Origin: Epiperipatus broadwayi | Taxonomy: Eukaryota > Onychophora > Udeonychophora > Euonychophora > Peripatidae | DNA length: 64,000 nucleotides | NCBI GenBank assembly: GCA_028023455.1 | Contig: JAQFVV010013305.1 | Span: 62,001-126,000, forward strand | Direction: 5' to 3' | Shown: positions 33,781 through 46,700 of the stretch, piece by piece | Position numbering within the stretch: position 1 is the stretch's first letter | Layout of the letters: every line of letters begins with the position of its first letter | Program-made: the position numbers and the translations under genes | The notes under the pieces: model-generated | Told to the model about the DNA's origin: nothing | What the model saw: the letters and a program-made list of their open reading frames with translations, nothing else | Database searches by the model: none

Positions 33781-36700
33781 AATCTGTATAGTATTACTAA
33801 TAATCGAGTATATTTTTAAAAATATAAATAAGTCTGAATTTTTTAAAAACATTAACAAATCATGTCATCAAGGAAATAGTTCAACATATAATTACAAATA
33901 ATTATTAAGAAGTTTTTAAAATAAGTAGAATACAGTATTTCTTTGCATTAAATATTGTTTTAATAACTTCTAACAGGTTTGAATATAACACAAATGCTGA
34001 TTAGTAATTGTGCTATTAGTTACAGTTTTTAAAAATATATCAAATAATATAGAACTGCTATTATTGTAGAAATTCTAATTGGTATTTTAAAAAGTAAAGT
34101 ATATATCCAAATCTGTGTGCATGTTTATATATTACATGTATATGTCATTATTAGTAGTAGTCACTTGTAAACAAGTATGCTTGTCCTAATTTCAGGAAAA
34201 AAAAATGAGAAAGTCAAAGAACTGAAAGGTAAAGATATATTTTGTGATGATTGTGTAAACCAGTCTGTGAACCACAAAGACTTTTATATATATCATGTTG
34301 GAAACTTAGTCTATTTATTTGGCATATTGCTTTGCTTCATTATAATCTCTTCTATAATCTATATTGTTTCCATTTTTGATTTTCCTTGAAATAGTCTTTG
34401 TAAATAAATAGAGTTTACACCCCATAATTATGCCTTAATGATTATAAATTCCATATCATGTAGATAACCATAGCTATTGAGTCCATAATTTTGTGATCTC
34501 ATTTCAGAATACTATGTGTGTGTGTGCTCAAGCTTAAAATAGTGTAATAAAGAATCAGACATAGTTGTGTTGGTATTAACATTCTTATACTAGTAGTTCT
34601 TCTATATGTTATTCCTGAAATTAAATTATTGGCTAGTAGTTATTTGAGTGTATGTTCTTGGAACCACTACAACCAAATAAGCTATGTACTGCATAAAGAA
34701 ATATAGCATGAGAACATCAAATTATGTTTTCAAAAATCTCAATATAAAAATTGATAGCTGTTTAAAAAATACTACAAGATATATTTGTTTAAAGTGAAAA
34801 ATGCTGATAAAAAATATAAATACATAAGTAATATCAGCCTCCAATTATATTTATATATATATTATACCGCTAATGAGCAGCACTACATTAAAATTGTTGT
34901 CTGCAATTATTAAGATAAATAAAAAATGTACAAATTCCAGTGGATAAAATCACTGCAGAATAAGTTACAGTAATGATTGAATTAAAATATCTCATTTGAA
35001 AAAAAAAAAAGAAATCTATAAAAGTTTAAAGAGTTTTCTGTGTATAAGCACAGATCACCAAAAAGGAAACATCATTCATTTGTATAAGTTTTAATAGTTT
35101 GAAAAATAATAGTAAAAAAAAAAAAAAGAAATCAGAAAGTTTAAGAGTAATTTGGTGGAGAGAATTTGGCTTAGAAAAATTAAAACTATAGGGGTCTAGA
35201 AATAAAGCTTTTACAGGAAATTAAAAATACTCTCATTTCATTTAAAGAAAATAGATATGTGTGCATAAGTAATGAATTGATTGTAAACATAAAGAAATAG
35301 TAAAATGTGTGTGTGTTGAAAAAAAAAATAATAATAACAAAAGTTAAACATTAAGAATAAATGAAAACGTATAAGTTAAAAATTTCCCACCAAAATGCAT
35401 ATACTAATAAGCTACAAAAGAATGAATTAGCAATGGCTACTAATTAAAAACCATAAACAGGATTAATTAAAAGGCATCTTAAGAATTTAATCAAAGCAGT
35501 GGATAAATTGAAAAACTAATTAAAGAAATGACAACAAGGTCATCATATAAATAAGGTTGAAAATTTCATCAGTCAATGATATACATATCTAGAAGCGGTC
35601 ATATATGTATTTGTTAATAAAGACAATGCAGTGTTGAGCAGTTTTCGGGACATATGATGGACTCCAGTTTCAGTCCAACAGAACATCAGCAGTCTGCCCG
35701 ATAGAAGCAATGCCTGTTTAATAATTTAAAGCTGCCAAAAAATATCTAACTGCCTTGAGTAAGAAGTAGCTCAAAACCGCATTCATCAGGACTGCATCAG
35801 AAGCCTAAAATCAACCGGTAGGTAAAACGCACATGAAGCAGAAAACAGCAAGAAGCTACAAAGACCAAAATCCTATAGGTAATAAATAACATTTTTCTTA
35901 TTCCAATTCTGATATTAATTTAAACAGCCATTGCAATCTTTGAAGCCTCCAGAGTCAGTAAAGAAATGAAGTCTATAGCATGCATAAAATGAACTATTGA
36001 TGTGCATGTTTGGATGCTTGTAATTATTTAATGCTTTATATTATATTCTATTGTGTGATTTATTAAGAATGTGTGGAGTTATTATAAATAAAATTATTGT
36101 TTATTTAATTGAGAAAAATTCATAATTAGTTTACAAATTATAGTAAACAGTTTATTTAAAATAAAATATTTGTCTAGCAATCACTGTCGATCAATTCTTT
36201 ACTTATACCATTAAGAACAATTTAGTAAACTTAGACATGTAGTTTATTCAATATTTCCGTTGAGCTAGTTGGGATTTCTTAGGTACTGAATTAGTCTGCC
36301 ATCATTCAGGGCACATTGGTTACCTTTTGTGTAATTAACCTGTGCCTGGAGTTTACTCCAAAACAAAAAAGTGCTTTGAATGATAGGTATTAAATTTAGC
36401 AGTCGAGAAGATCTAGGGCCTTGAAATGTAGCCATAGTTATGTATCTTATATATCTTGGCTTGGTCCTAGGTACCCTCTGGGTATTACGCTTCTCTGCCT
36501 AAGGGGACCAGTGTGGAGCAATACGTAAATTGCATTGGAGTAGATCAAACTTATAATAATTTAATAAATAATTGTATCATATGTTATATGTATAAAAAGT
36601 TAACAATTTGTTTAGCTTAAAATTTGCTTTTCAAATTTCTATATTATCAAAGAATTAAAATTTTCATGCTAGATTTTGGTTTGCCATTCGATCTACTACT

Positions 36701-36874
36701 CCACCCAGTTCATTATATATATATATATATATATAGCTGTGGAAGCACAAACGATTATACTTTTATCAATTATTTTATTTTATTAATTTATAAGGAATGA
36801 TTACATTTGGGAGTCAGTGCTTTTTTATTCAGCCAAAATCATTAAAATATTTAATTTTCAAAATAAAATATATA
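33781..36874. other. Mostly AT-rich DNA with two less AT-rich patches
   Basis: No gene recognised. At 34177-34389 a 70-codon open frame ends in a hydrophobic segment; an acceptor-like 'ctaatttcag' and donor-like 'aaaggtaaag' frame its first 33 bases, but nothing supports expression. Patches at 35580-35880 and 36250-36560 have more balanced composition (for example 'ggcttggtcctaggtaccct' near 36460) and no recognised identity. An (AT)n run lies at about 36715-36736. Confidence 0.4.
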
Positions 36875-37250
36875 TTTATCATCATCATCATTGTCAACCA
36901 TTATCAATCCACTTCAGGATAAAGGTATCTCCAAGTTAAATCCATCTTCTCCGAGCTCTAGCCTCCTCCAAATCACCTCTGCACACTTTCTTATTTCATC
37001 CATCTCACGTGTGGTCTCTTTCTGGGTCTTTTACAATACCTTGGCATCCAGTTTAAGATTTCAAGTTTCCGTCTACTATCATCTCTTCTAGCAATATGTC
37101 CAGCCCAACTCCACTTCAGTCTTTTAATTCTTTCAACAATGTCAATGATACCTGTTTGTTCTCTTACCCATATATTGCGTTTCAATCTCTTCTTGTTATT
37201 CATAGCATGCATCTTTCCATACTTCTTTGAATGGTCTGAAGTCTCGAATT
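36875..37250 (-). pseudogene. RTE-type LINE 3' end fragment
   Basis: The minus strand encodes the C-terminus of the same RTE family as 49976-51262. 'NIWVREQTGIIDIVERIK' and 'RLKWSWAGHIARRDD' are followed by 'RPRKRPHVRWMK', then the untranslated end and an (ATC)n run near 36883 that represents the GAT-type tail of the element. It is 5' truncated near 37250. No stop interrupts these 73 residues, so it is younger than the 27400 copy. Confidence 0.83.
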
Positions 37251-38161
37251 AGATGGGCTGCTAACCAACATGCATTAACCAGCATGGTGAGTTTATTGTT
37301 TTTTATCTCTGAGTTTAAGATCAAGAAACACTCATGGTCTTTCTTCTCAATTGTCTGATAAGGCAGAATGAATGTGTGTGAAAATATATATTACTTTTAA
37401 TTATAGTCCCAATATATTAATCATGTTTGAACATATTCATGTTGTCAAAACATGCATAAAATAGATCTAGCTAAAGCAGCACTATTTTTGATATTATATA
37501 GTTCAAAAATGGAAATACTAATGTAACTTTTTTTGTTTATACATTTTAAATATCTGTTATCAGTTATATAAATCTATAAGAAAAAATATCAAACAATTGA
37601 ATTCAATGGTCAAACTTCTTGTGCCAAATTAGCTGAAACACTGGGCTCCAAATTGCTGCATTCTCTAAAAATGAACTTGCTAAAAACTAGATTTGATTGG
37701 GGAAATGATCTTTTCAGAAAAAAACAAAGTAAGAAAGTCTGTCAGTTGTCTAAAATACAAAACTTCAATATAATATTTGCTGCAGGGCTGTCTGCATGGT
37801 TTGATGCAGTGACTAAGTGGCAGATCCAGAGTTCAAGGCTTCTAGAGTCACAAATCTTTCAATTATCATTGTTGCAGACTACACATTTGAGCAAATGATT
37901 GTTTAAAAAAATAATCCCTTATGAAAAGTTTAAAACTAAACTGCATTCTCAAAGCCACAGATTTCTGATATGAATAATGTGTTGTAGAAATAGTGATTTT
38001 GTGAGCATATGAATTCAATACTATCATAAGTACATATCACTCACATTTATCTTAACCACTGTAAATTTCTTTCTCTATTTATCGCCAAAAGAAGTCTATC
38101 AATCATGCTGTCTTCTCCCATTGTAAAATTTGTTGCTGGACCTGTCATGATTTAGAGAATC
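37251..38161. other. AT-rich stretch, nothing identified
   Basis: An 81-codon open frame at 37653-37898 (plus) has no recognised motif. Nothing else supported. Confidence 0.45.
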
Positions 38162-38178
38162 ACATCATGATATTTTTT

Positions 38179-38274
38179 TTCTCATGTGTCAAAGCATCGG
38201 CCGGGAAGCAAATCCGCAAACCGGGATAACTGCTTGTAAGGCATCTGTGCTGACCACTCGACCACCAATGCTTG
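38179..38274 (-). repeat. tRNA-derived SINE, copy 4, with 17 bp TSD
   Basis: A minus-strand copy is flanked by the 17 bp repeat 'acatcatgatatttttt' (38162-38178 and 38275-38291). It reads 'ttggtggtcgagtggtcagc', then 'gcggatttgcttcccggcc' and 'gatgctttgacac'. It shares the 'tttgcttcccgg' B-box variant with copy 3. Confidence 0.88.
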
Positions 38275-38291
38275 ACATCATGATATTTTTT

Positions 38292-41204
38292 AATCTTGAT
38301 TTAGTCAGAGTTACGCACAGATGCATCACAACTATAACTAATTGGTTATATTTAAGAGAAATTCATTTTAAGAAATGGATATTGCCAGACAATATTGTCT
38401 TCATCCAAGATAATAATCTATTATGTACGGATTATTCAGTTAAGTATTTAAGAATTTTATGGATGATTTTCCAGATCTTCATTGCTCTTCTTAATGACTG
38501 CTGAACCAGGAGATTGTTAAATAATATTTAGAAAGTCTATCTCCACTAATATCTGAGAGAATTTAAACTTTTCTTCATTAAGTATTGGTTTAATATTTCT
38601 TTAGGTACTATTCAGATAGTATATTATTTAGTTCCATATATACTATAAATTAATTGATAATGCAAATGGTATTCTAAAAAATAAATTAATTGATGATGCA
38701 AATGGTATTTTTAAAAATAAAGTTATAAGGAATTTTATTATTTTGAATAATTCGTAAATGTCCAGTAGATAAAGTAGTATATAAATAGCTTTTGTAAGGT
38801 GTGTCATTTGTCGTAATAAGACTGTGTAATGTTTTATTTTCTAGCTAAAATAGATTCTCATTTGTCAGTCAATATTAAATAACTGATTAGCTGAGTTGGA
38901 TAAAGTCCAACTATCATAAACAAAAATTCTAGAGCTATTTGTAACCTGAAAAATATCAAAATTTTACTTGGCCCAGATTTGATCCCCAAGTTGTAGTTAA
39001 ATTATGGAATTGACTTCTGTTTTATATGTATGTGTGAGTGTTGTGTTTAATTGATTATTACTTGAGAAGATCTATTCGTGTAATAGAGGAGACCATGGTC
39101 AGGGAAAAAAATTAGTATAAATTTGTTATTTAGTTAGTATTTAATATTATATGATTTTCTTTTACCTATATATTTGCACATACCCATTTTATTTTACTTA
39201 AGATCAGTAGCATTCATTTTTATTGCAATTCTAACATTTCCCTTTGCATTTAAATGTAAATATATGTCAAGACATTTACTTGACATATTCATTACAGAAA
39301 GACCCTAACCTACGTAAATAAATCACTCCACTATTTTATAAATAAGTTAAAATGCATGCATCTCAGAATAATGTATTTACATGGTATATCAATGGTTTTC
39401 AACTGTCATTTTTAAAGAAATTAAATAAAATTAAAATATCAAGGAAAAATAGTGCAAAATGTTCACAAGTATACATGGGAAAATTAGAAATTTTAAATTG
39501 TGAGACTATGCAACTTGAATTGATGGAAGTCAGTGTTCTTCTGTAAATGTTCAAATTTTAACTCCATAATCAGATTAGTAAATTAGCACAATCTATAATT
39601 CTAACTAATAAACAGATATTGAAATATGTATTTTAATATTTCATTAACAGATATTCAGTGATTAATGAAACCATTACAGGTAATAAAAACATGGGATTTA
39701 TGTAAGATGATCAACAAAAAAATAGTAGACAATCAAATATTTAAGCATCTACATCTGCCAGGTTTTCATTTTCTGAATTTAATTTTTCTTTTGTTATAAC
39801 TGCTTTGTTTTTTTTTTGTTTTTTTTTTCAGGTTTAATAAGATTTATATGGGTTTGTGTTGATAGTAATAATAATTAATCTTATTTTGGGTCATTATTTA
39901 ACTGCAGTATAATAAATAAATTAATATTTACATTAATAGTTATGAATGAAGAAAGAGATTTCTACTACCATATGTAGTTTATATTAATCTATGAAACAAG
40001 AGTCATATGATACTAAATTTTGTACAAACATTCTACATTTTATATTTCAATTGTAAAAATTTATATGTAATTTCGAAATTAATTTTAGAACTATAAAACT
40101 AAAAAATTAAGATATTTTGTATTTAAAACTGTAGGATAATGAATCTTTGGATAGAATACTGTAAACTAGTTCCATGTATAACTTCATTACAAATCAAGGC
40201 ATTTAATTTAACCTGAAGACAACAGGTACATAATTATTTGACTATACCTTTTAATAATCATTGACCGAGTTAAAATTTGCATTATTAGTTATAAGTGAAG
40301 AAAGGAATATTGTTATGAAAATCTGGTTTACTAGAAAAGTATAGTAATTAATGATAAGTGTTAGAATATAGACTTTTCAGTGAAGATCTTCTGCTAATCT
40401 TTATGATGCAGAAGCACTTACTGATATTTAATTAGGAATCTTGCCATCCAGAAAAAAGAAAATTCAAAAATTTGGGATCATAATTACAATTAATTATAAT
40501 TATATGAATTATTGTTTGAGTAATATAATATTCAAGTACCGACATGCAAAAGTTTAGCATAGCTGTTCCATTAATTTAACAAAATTTTAATTGTTTGCAG
40601 TTTTTTTTTTTTTTTTACTTAGCTGACAATTGATTCAAGAACTTCAAATATGTTCTCTATCACTGTACTAAACAACATAGGATATGACTGTAATTTATAA
40701 AGTATGAATCAAGAAAAAGTGAATAGAGAAACATAACTTTTAGACAGTCACCAATGTAAATAAATATATATGTAACTAATAAAAATAAAATTCTAATGGT
40801 AAAGTCTACTAAATAATTTATTATTCAATGTACTTTCAGTCTATAAAAATCATCATCTTTACATGTCAGAAGTAACTGTAGGCAGTAAATTATTTATTAT
40901 AGTGTTATAACATAAGCATTTTTTTTATTCATTATAAATAAAAATACAAATTATATGTAGTATTTTTTAAAACTGCTATTCTATTTTTAAAACTTGGACA
41001 TATTATAAATATTTACTTTACAATGTCATCACTAATATTAGCTTATCAGATGTTCATTGTTTTCAGTAACTTAAACTAATGGTTAATTAATTTATATATC
41101 TAAGAATAGTCATGTGTATACAAATAAATTAGATGTTAAATTATAGTTTAAACTATTGAAGATAGGGGAGACATGCATAAGTTGATTATATTTGTAAAGT
41201 AAAC

Positions 41205-41239
<35 letters not shown>

Positions 41240-41709
41240 CATTAGTTTTATGATACTTATTTATATAGTAAGAAAAAATACTGAAAAAACTTGTTGGCTA
41301 TTAATTCTTTTAATGAACATTTAATCAAAACAGTTTTGTGAGCAACCTGTTCAACATTATATTAATACTATTTGTTTTAATAAATTCGTTATGAAGTCTC
41401 AGAAATTGAAAAGATATTTATTTAAGAGATTGAAAACTTTAAAGATTATAGATTATGTGAATGATCTTGGCCAAGCCAAATATTATAAAAATGTGAATGG
41501 GCAAGTGTTTATAATGAGAATTTTCTCACATATATTCTGATATTTTACTATAGTTATATGATATGATAATTAAATCATTTTCAAGGAAATTACATGCATA
41601 GTATAATATGCTTTAATTAATGCCATGAGTAGATTTTCAATGTTATTCATTGATTTTCATGGCATCTCACTAAAAAGTTTTTAATTTGTAATTAGATCTT
41701 CTTTGCTTT
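38292..41709. other. AT-rich stretch with simple repeats
   Basis: A 36 bp tandem duplication ('ataaattaattgataatgc') is at 38645-38716 and an (AAT)n microsatellite at about 41206-41236. A 64-codon open frame at 39352-39546 has no recognised motif. No element ends seen. Confidence 0.5.
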
Positions 41710-41920
41710 GTGAATATTTCAGTGCTTTATTCCATTTTAGATAAATACCCTAATGATTATTACTAATCATTTACTAAACTAGAGATTGTCGCTAGCACAG
41801 ATATAAAGTTTAAAATTCAATGAAAGATTAATATATCTGATTTTTTAAAATTAAGCACACAATTGTAATTATTTAATATAGATAAATATTTTGCATATAA
41901 TACAGATACATATGACATGG

Positions 41921-41974
41921 CGACCTGGACCATCTGATGAGTGCTGGTTCAGCATGAAATACATCTTGGGAGTC
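41921..41974 (+). ncRNA. Type I hammerhead ribozyme, family 1, weakened stem I
   Basis: CTGATGA (41934-41940), stem II GTGCT/AGCAT with loop GGTTC, GAAA (41956-41959), two-pair stem III and C17 are present. Stem I is weaker: the innermost pair is a T-T mismatch (CCAT against TTGG) and the outer helix keeps only GAC/GTC. The 10.1-11.1 pair is G-U. Core bases are canonical; activity is uncertain. Confidence 0.78.
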
Positions 41975-42106
41975 ATTTGTCTTTTATTGTATCTTTATTT
42001 ATATGAATTTAAAAGAATAATATATTCATAAAGATATTACACGTGGGAAAGGGAAATGTGAATAACTTCATGTGTCTGTGCACTTAATTTTAAAAAATCA
42101 GATATA

Positions 42107-42976
42107 CACCTGGGTCTCTTTTTACGCAGACGTATTTAACACGATTTTGAAGTTACGTGATTCATGTTTCACCGGAAGTCGATTTCCGATAATGCGCTAT
42201 TACTTTAAATAATAAATTTCGTGCACTTACGTTATATTGAAAGTAATAGCACATTATTGGAATTCGACTTTCATCTTATAATTTCAATATTTTCAGTGCT
42301 TTATAATAGTAAGATTTTATGCAATAATGAAATTAAAATCATGATTTCAACATTTTATGTATACACATATTAAATTTTACAAGATTATAATGTAAATTTA
42401 TTCAAACATTGTGCGTGTTAATTTTGCATTTTAAATCACATTCTGTTTTTGCTTTTTAAAAAAGAACATAATCAATTATTATTTTCTTATTAATGACACT
42501 AATCATTAACGTGCTCTTAAATTCCAATGAGAGCTAAATGGTTGTATGTCTGGATATCGCGAGCTTTGTAAACAATTAATAAAATCATCGTCTCAAAGAT
42601 TAATTACTAATTACGTTGTCACCAGAAAATCATAATAATTAAAATGAGTATAAAAAAATGTAAATTACTGTACTGTAAATTATGCATAAAAATATATTAT
42701 TTTGAATAAAATTAAATATTATAGTTAAAAAAAGTTTGTCTTGTATCAATTTTTTTCAAATTTGAAATTTTTTATTAGTCATATTTTATTTCCTTATTTT
42801 TTTTGCGCGCGAATTTTAAAGTAATTTTACGTTGGAGCTTCGCTTTTATGCGAATTTTGAAAAATCACAGACCGCATCCCCCCCCTTTTCAATGTAAGTT
42901 ACATCTTATTTTGCACGATTTCGTTTGCACGTGTTTTCTGAGGAACCTATCTATCGCATAAAATGAGAACCAGGTG
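42107..42976 (-). mobile_element. Tigger/pogo-like non-autonomous transposon, copy 2, nested
   Basis: 870 bp, with ends CACCTGGGTCTC and GAGAACCAGGTG (11 of 12) flanked by TA (42105-42106 and 42977-42978). The empty site is known from the related repeat at 7441-7470: 'cagatatattaatctt' there becomes 'cagata-TA-[element]-TA-ttaatctt' here. This proves a TA duplication. It is inverted relative to 11188-12241, and both share 'agataggttcc' near one end. A subterminal inverted repeat (42176-42271, 'aagtcgatttcc' and partner) is specific to this copy. No transposase. Confidence 0.9.
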
Positions 42977-43123
42977 TATTAATCTTTAATTGAAATTTAA
43001 AGTTTATATCTGTGGATGATGTCAAAGATGTGGGTTGAGTTAGTTTGATATTTGTAATTCAAATTATAATTATTTAGTGTAGATAAATATTTCTTATATA
43101 ATAGAGATATATATGTGAGATAG

Positions 43124-43178
43124 TGACCTGGACCAACTGATGAGTGCTGGTTCAGCATGAAATGCATCTTGGGGGTCA
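43124..43178 (+). ncRNA. Type I hammerhead ribozyme, family 1, intact core with G-U at 10.1-11.1
   Basis: Stem I TGACC/GGTCA plus CCAA/TTGG with internal loop TGGA/G, CTGATGA (43137-43143), stem II GTGCT/AGCAT with loop GGTTC, GAAA (43159-43162), stem III AT/AT around GC, and C17 at 43168. Everything needed is present; only the closing pair of stem II is G-U instead of G-C. Confidence 0.87.
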
Positions 43179-43455
43179 TTTGTCTTTTATTGCATCTTTA
43201 TTTATATGAATTTTAAAGAATATATGGTAGTATTGGGGTTATTTAATATATTTATAAAGATATTACACGTGGAAAAGAGAAATGTGAATAACTCCATGTG
43301 TTTGCATGCTGAATTTTAAAGTTTATATCTATGCTGGAGATAATTTCTAGTTTAGTAAATGACTTAGTAATAATCATTATTGTATTTATCTAAAGTGGAT
43401 GGTGTCAAAGATGTGGGCTGAGTTAGTTTGACACTTGCAATTCAAATTGTAAATA

Positions 43456-44109
43456 TAAACTCCTGATATGATAATCTTTTTGCCCTGTATTTGCAGTATA
43501 CGTTAATGTACATTTTTACTATTTTTATAATAGTGTATATGTTTTAACTTGTATGTACACACAAACTTAAGATACAATTAATAAAAAAAATTAAAAAAAC
43601 AAAAAAAAACCAAGTTCCTTTGTATTGATAGGTTTTATATATGTATATTTTTCTATAAAGAGTTCAGAAAAGCATCAAGATTAATTTTTAATAGTACTTT
43701 TGGACATGAGAATTTATATTAACATTTTGGAAATTAAAAGAAAAGAAATCATTGAATAAGTTAATCTACATTTTAAATTAAGAAGTAAAAATGGTAAATT
43801 ATTAATATTTTTAATTTCTGCTGTATAAAAATTTTGTATTTATATAAAAATAAGTCCAAATAGTGTTTTAAAGGTTGATAGGATTATTAATAAAATACAT
43901 TTATAAAATATACATAAAGTATATATATGCAAAATACATAGTAGTCAGCAAAGCAGAAGTTTATAATGAGGGTTAAAAGGTTTATTATTGCTATTTGCTT
44001 GTATTATTTTGTAGTCATTACAGCCAACACTTGTGCTATGAACTAAAAATAAATAAAATTTGGAATTGCAAAATCATTGGGGGATGGGGGCAACTATACT
44101 ATTTTTTTA
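43456..44109. other. AT-rich stretch, nothing identified
   Basis: No feature recognised. Confidence 0.5.
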
Positions 44110-44545
44110 AAAAACTTTTGTCATTTTAATTAGGCTCTTAACTTTATTAATGTCTTGGAAATAGATATTTTCTGTTAATCAAATATATTTTCATTTAGCT
44201 GCTTCCATGTTATTTTCTGCTTTGGATTTTTCTCAACAAAAAAAAGTACTGAAATATAGATTTACTCCCAACCCTTTCACATACTCTCTCATTTCTGTCT
44301 TTATATCCAAATTTATCCATGGCACTTTCATCTTTTAATCATTTTCCAATTTTATCATTAAAATTTCCTATGGTAATTTTAAAATAGTATTTGATCTGAT
44401 CAAAAGCATTCTGTGCATCTGTATAAAAATTTTCTAATTCTATATCAGAATGAGAATTTGTTGGAGTATAAACATGATTATCTATGTTTGATGTCATTCA
44501 TTAAGATGAATAATTAATGTTGCCATTCTGAATATTTTTCAGTTT
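44110..44545 (-). pseudogene. LINE endonuclease-domain fragment
   Basis: The minus strand gives an AP-endonuclease fragment. 'NHVYTPTNSHSDIELENF' (near 44480) is followed by 'YTDAQNAFDQIKYYFK', 'ITIGNFNDKIGK', 'DESAMDKFGYKDRNERV' and, lower down, 'WKQLNENIFD' and 'KISISKTLIKLRA', which stand where intact elements have the 'W..P' and 'NRKY.FQD' segments. The SDH end is not visible. It resembles the endonuclease at 27480-27900 but is not identical. Stops and shifts make it non-functional. Confidence 0.7.
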
Positions 44546-45362
44546 TTATTTGTAATAAATTTAACTGTACTTATGTGTCCAATACATGAGCTTTTGTAAT
44601 AAAATATATGTCCATTTTTTAAATCAATTATTTCTTTATCTTTTTTCTACATTTACAAAATTCAAGGTTTTTTTATTTCATTATTAAATAATTTTTTCAA
44701 TTTGTGCTATCTTTCATAATTTAAAAATGATCTATAGTCATGAGTAGCTAAATAAAATGTCATCATTGAATGACACTGCTTTTAAAATCTAGTGATTCTT
44801 TGCACCATCTACCTTCAGTTACTTATCACGTCTTTACTGAAGACTTTACAGTTTCCAGGATATGAGAACTATATTTAATTTTTGTATATATAGATATAAT
44901 GAACCATTGTATTTATATTTAATCTGAAAACCCAGCTGAAGTTTTCGTTTAAGAAATATTAGGTATTTGGGATGGAACACTATTATTCTTGATCTTAAAC
45001 TCAAAATAAAGACCAGTATATATGTCTTCATGAGTAGTCCATGCATGTTTGTTTAGCATATGAGTAATCACGTGATAACATCTATTACGACGAAAAAATA
45101 TGAAGTGGGCATTTAGAATTAGTCTTGCTTGATTTATTTAAGTCTCAGAAAGGAATCAAAAGATTTTTGAAATGATAGCAATCTCTCCAGTACAAAAAAA
45201 TAAAAATAAATATTACTTTTTATATTTGTTTGGTGATATTATTATAATAATAATTGAATGTCTAACTACCCATAAAGTCATACGATGTTCAAATATCACA
45301 AGTGGTAGGATGAGCTTCTGTCCAGGAACTTTTTAGCTCTCGACTCTGGCATTCTTATACTC
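44546..45362. other. AT-rich stretch, nothing identified
   Basis: No feature recognised; a 66-codon minus frame at 44846-45046 lacks motifs. Confidence 0.45.
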
Positions 45363-45373
45363 TGCTACATTTT

Positions 45374-45482
45374 TTTTTCATATGTCATAGCATCGGCTGG
45401 GAGGCGAACCCACAACCGTCTGCAACCAATTTCTTGCTTGCAAGGCGGCTGCGATGACCTCTCGGCTAACAACGCTTGATTG
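45374..45482 (-). repeat. tRNA-derived SINE, copy 5, with TSD
   Basis: A minus-strand copy is flanked by the 11 bp repeat 'tgctacatttt' (45363-45373 and 45483-45493). It carries 'gttagccgagaggtcatcgc', 'gcaagcaagaaattggttgc', the B-box-like 'gggttcgcctcccagcc' and 'gatgctatgacatatg'. Its B box is closer to the tRNA consensus GGTTCGANNCC than in the other copies. Confidence 0.9.
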
Positions 45483-45493
45483 TGCTACATTTT

Positions 45494-46499
45494 ACAAAAA
45501 TTTTAGTTACTAATTCACTTTTTATTTTATGATTCCCATTAGTTTATTACTCCTAAACAAAAATTTTAGGTTTAATTAAAATAACATTCCACAAACATAT
45601 ATAATAAATTTTATTAAAATTGTTTTTAAAAATTAAAATAACTTGAATAAATTCTGAATATCCTTTGGGATTTTATCTTTATTATTATTATTATTAATGC
45701 CTTCTGGCTTCAAAATTATACACATTTTTTTAAAGAAATTCACCAGGAGGCAATTATTAGAAAATACAGTACTTTCCTTTTTTTTTTGCCTTCAGTAGTT
45801 AATAATTTAAATGTTAAAAGGATTTGCTTCTGACCTGTAAAGAGTTTCTTCTATTTCCAAAATTTTAAGTCTAGTACACCTGCAAGCAATGACAAACCTA
45901 CCTGAGCAGGTTTTCAATCAATCCTTAATTTTTACAATACAGTAATGGATAACATTTTTCCTTATCTTTTTAAAAATGATAAGTGGCAATAAATATTTGT
46001 AGATTTCAGGTTATTTGTAATAGGTTAAAGCACTGGTGCAATTTAAAAAAACAAGAAAAAGATTAATATGTTAAAGTCATTTTTGTAAACCTATTTATCT
46101 TTTACAAAATACTGTTTTAATTTTTCGACTTTATATATATAATATACAAGTGTGAATCATCAGAAAAGTCATTTATATTGTAAATTTATATTTTCTATGA
46201 CGAGTGGAAAGACTGATTGTTTTCAACTCATCACAACTTATATGAGATTCCTATTTTTTGATATCCTGGATAATTAATATATGTGATTTGTTAATTATTT
46301 TACCTATTTGATTTAATCTTTATTTTTCTATATATAGTTGGTATTCTATACTTAACTTTTAATCCCAACTCCATATTTAAAAAACTCCATATTTCAGACT
46401 AATATTTAAAAATGCATTAATTTTAAAAAAAAAATTGTGCTCCAAAAACTTCCATTTAGGAGTAATCTATTTATTCTATTCTTGAGTTGCCTTACTTAA
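45494..46499. other. AT-rich stretch, nothing identified
   Basis: Contains a short (ATT)n run near 45681. No gene or element recognised. Confidence 0.5.
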
Positions 46500-46700
46500 C
46501 TGCAGTTTATTTTTTTGAGATTTTCTTCTCTATAAGTGTAGTGTCATCTGAATATCAGAGATTGCTGCAAATTTTTTTCAGTCAGTTTTGAATTTGTCAT
46601 TGTCCTCTTTCAGATGTGGTTTTTTTTTACTATCTATAGCCTATCTGCAGAGTTTCATAAAAATAATGCAATCTTATTCATTTTTTGAGAATGTTTCTAA
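46500..46700 (-). pseudogene. LINE reverse-transcriptase motif C relic
   Basis: The plus strand contains 'aagtgtagtgtcatctg' then 'atatcagagattg'. Read on the minus strand this corresponds to the 'RYADDTTL' region of RTE-type LINEs, here ruined to 'ISDIQMTL'. Following sequence at 46560-46700 keeps the spacing of that region but no intact frame. Identification rests on this short stretch. Confidence 0.45.

Larger units (their letters stand above)
41710..43455 (+). mobile_element. Hammerhead-repeat element family 1, tandem dimer split by a Tigger-like insertion
   Basis: This is a second locus of the family at 6555-7788. It shares 'taatgattattactaatcat', 'gagtgctggttcagca', 'cttttattgtatctttattt' and 'atgtgaataac' blocks in the same order. 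Two hammerheads (cores 41934 and 43137) lie 1203 bp apart. Removing the 870 bp Tigger-like element and one TA leaves 331 bp, because the second unit lacks about 70 bp near 43015. Head-to-tail dimers fit reverse transcription of a circular or multimeric RNA. The outer ends are diffuse and no target duplication was identified. Confidence 0.82.

Noticed and set aside
34177-34389. Small membrane protein gene
   Set aside because: Single 70-codon frame with one hydrophobic segment in AT-rich DNA; no family resemblance, and such frames are expected by chance.
41206-41236. (AAT)n array as a regulatory or CRISPR-like repeat
   Set aside because: A plain microsatellite without spacers.
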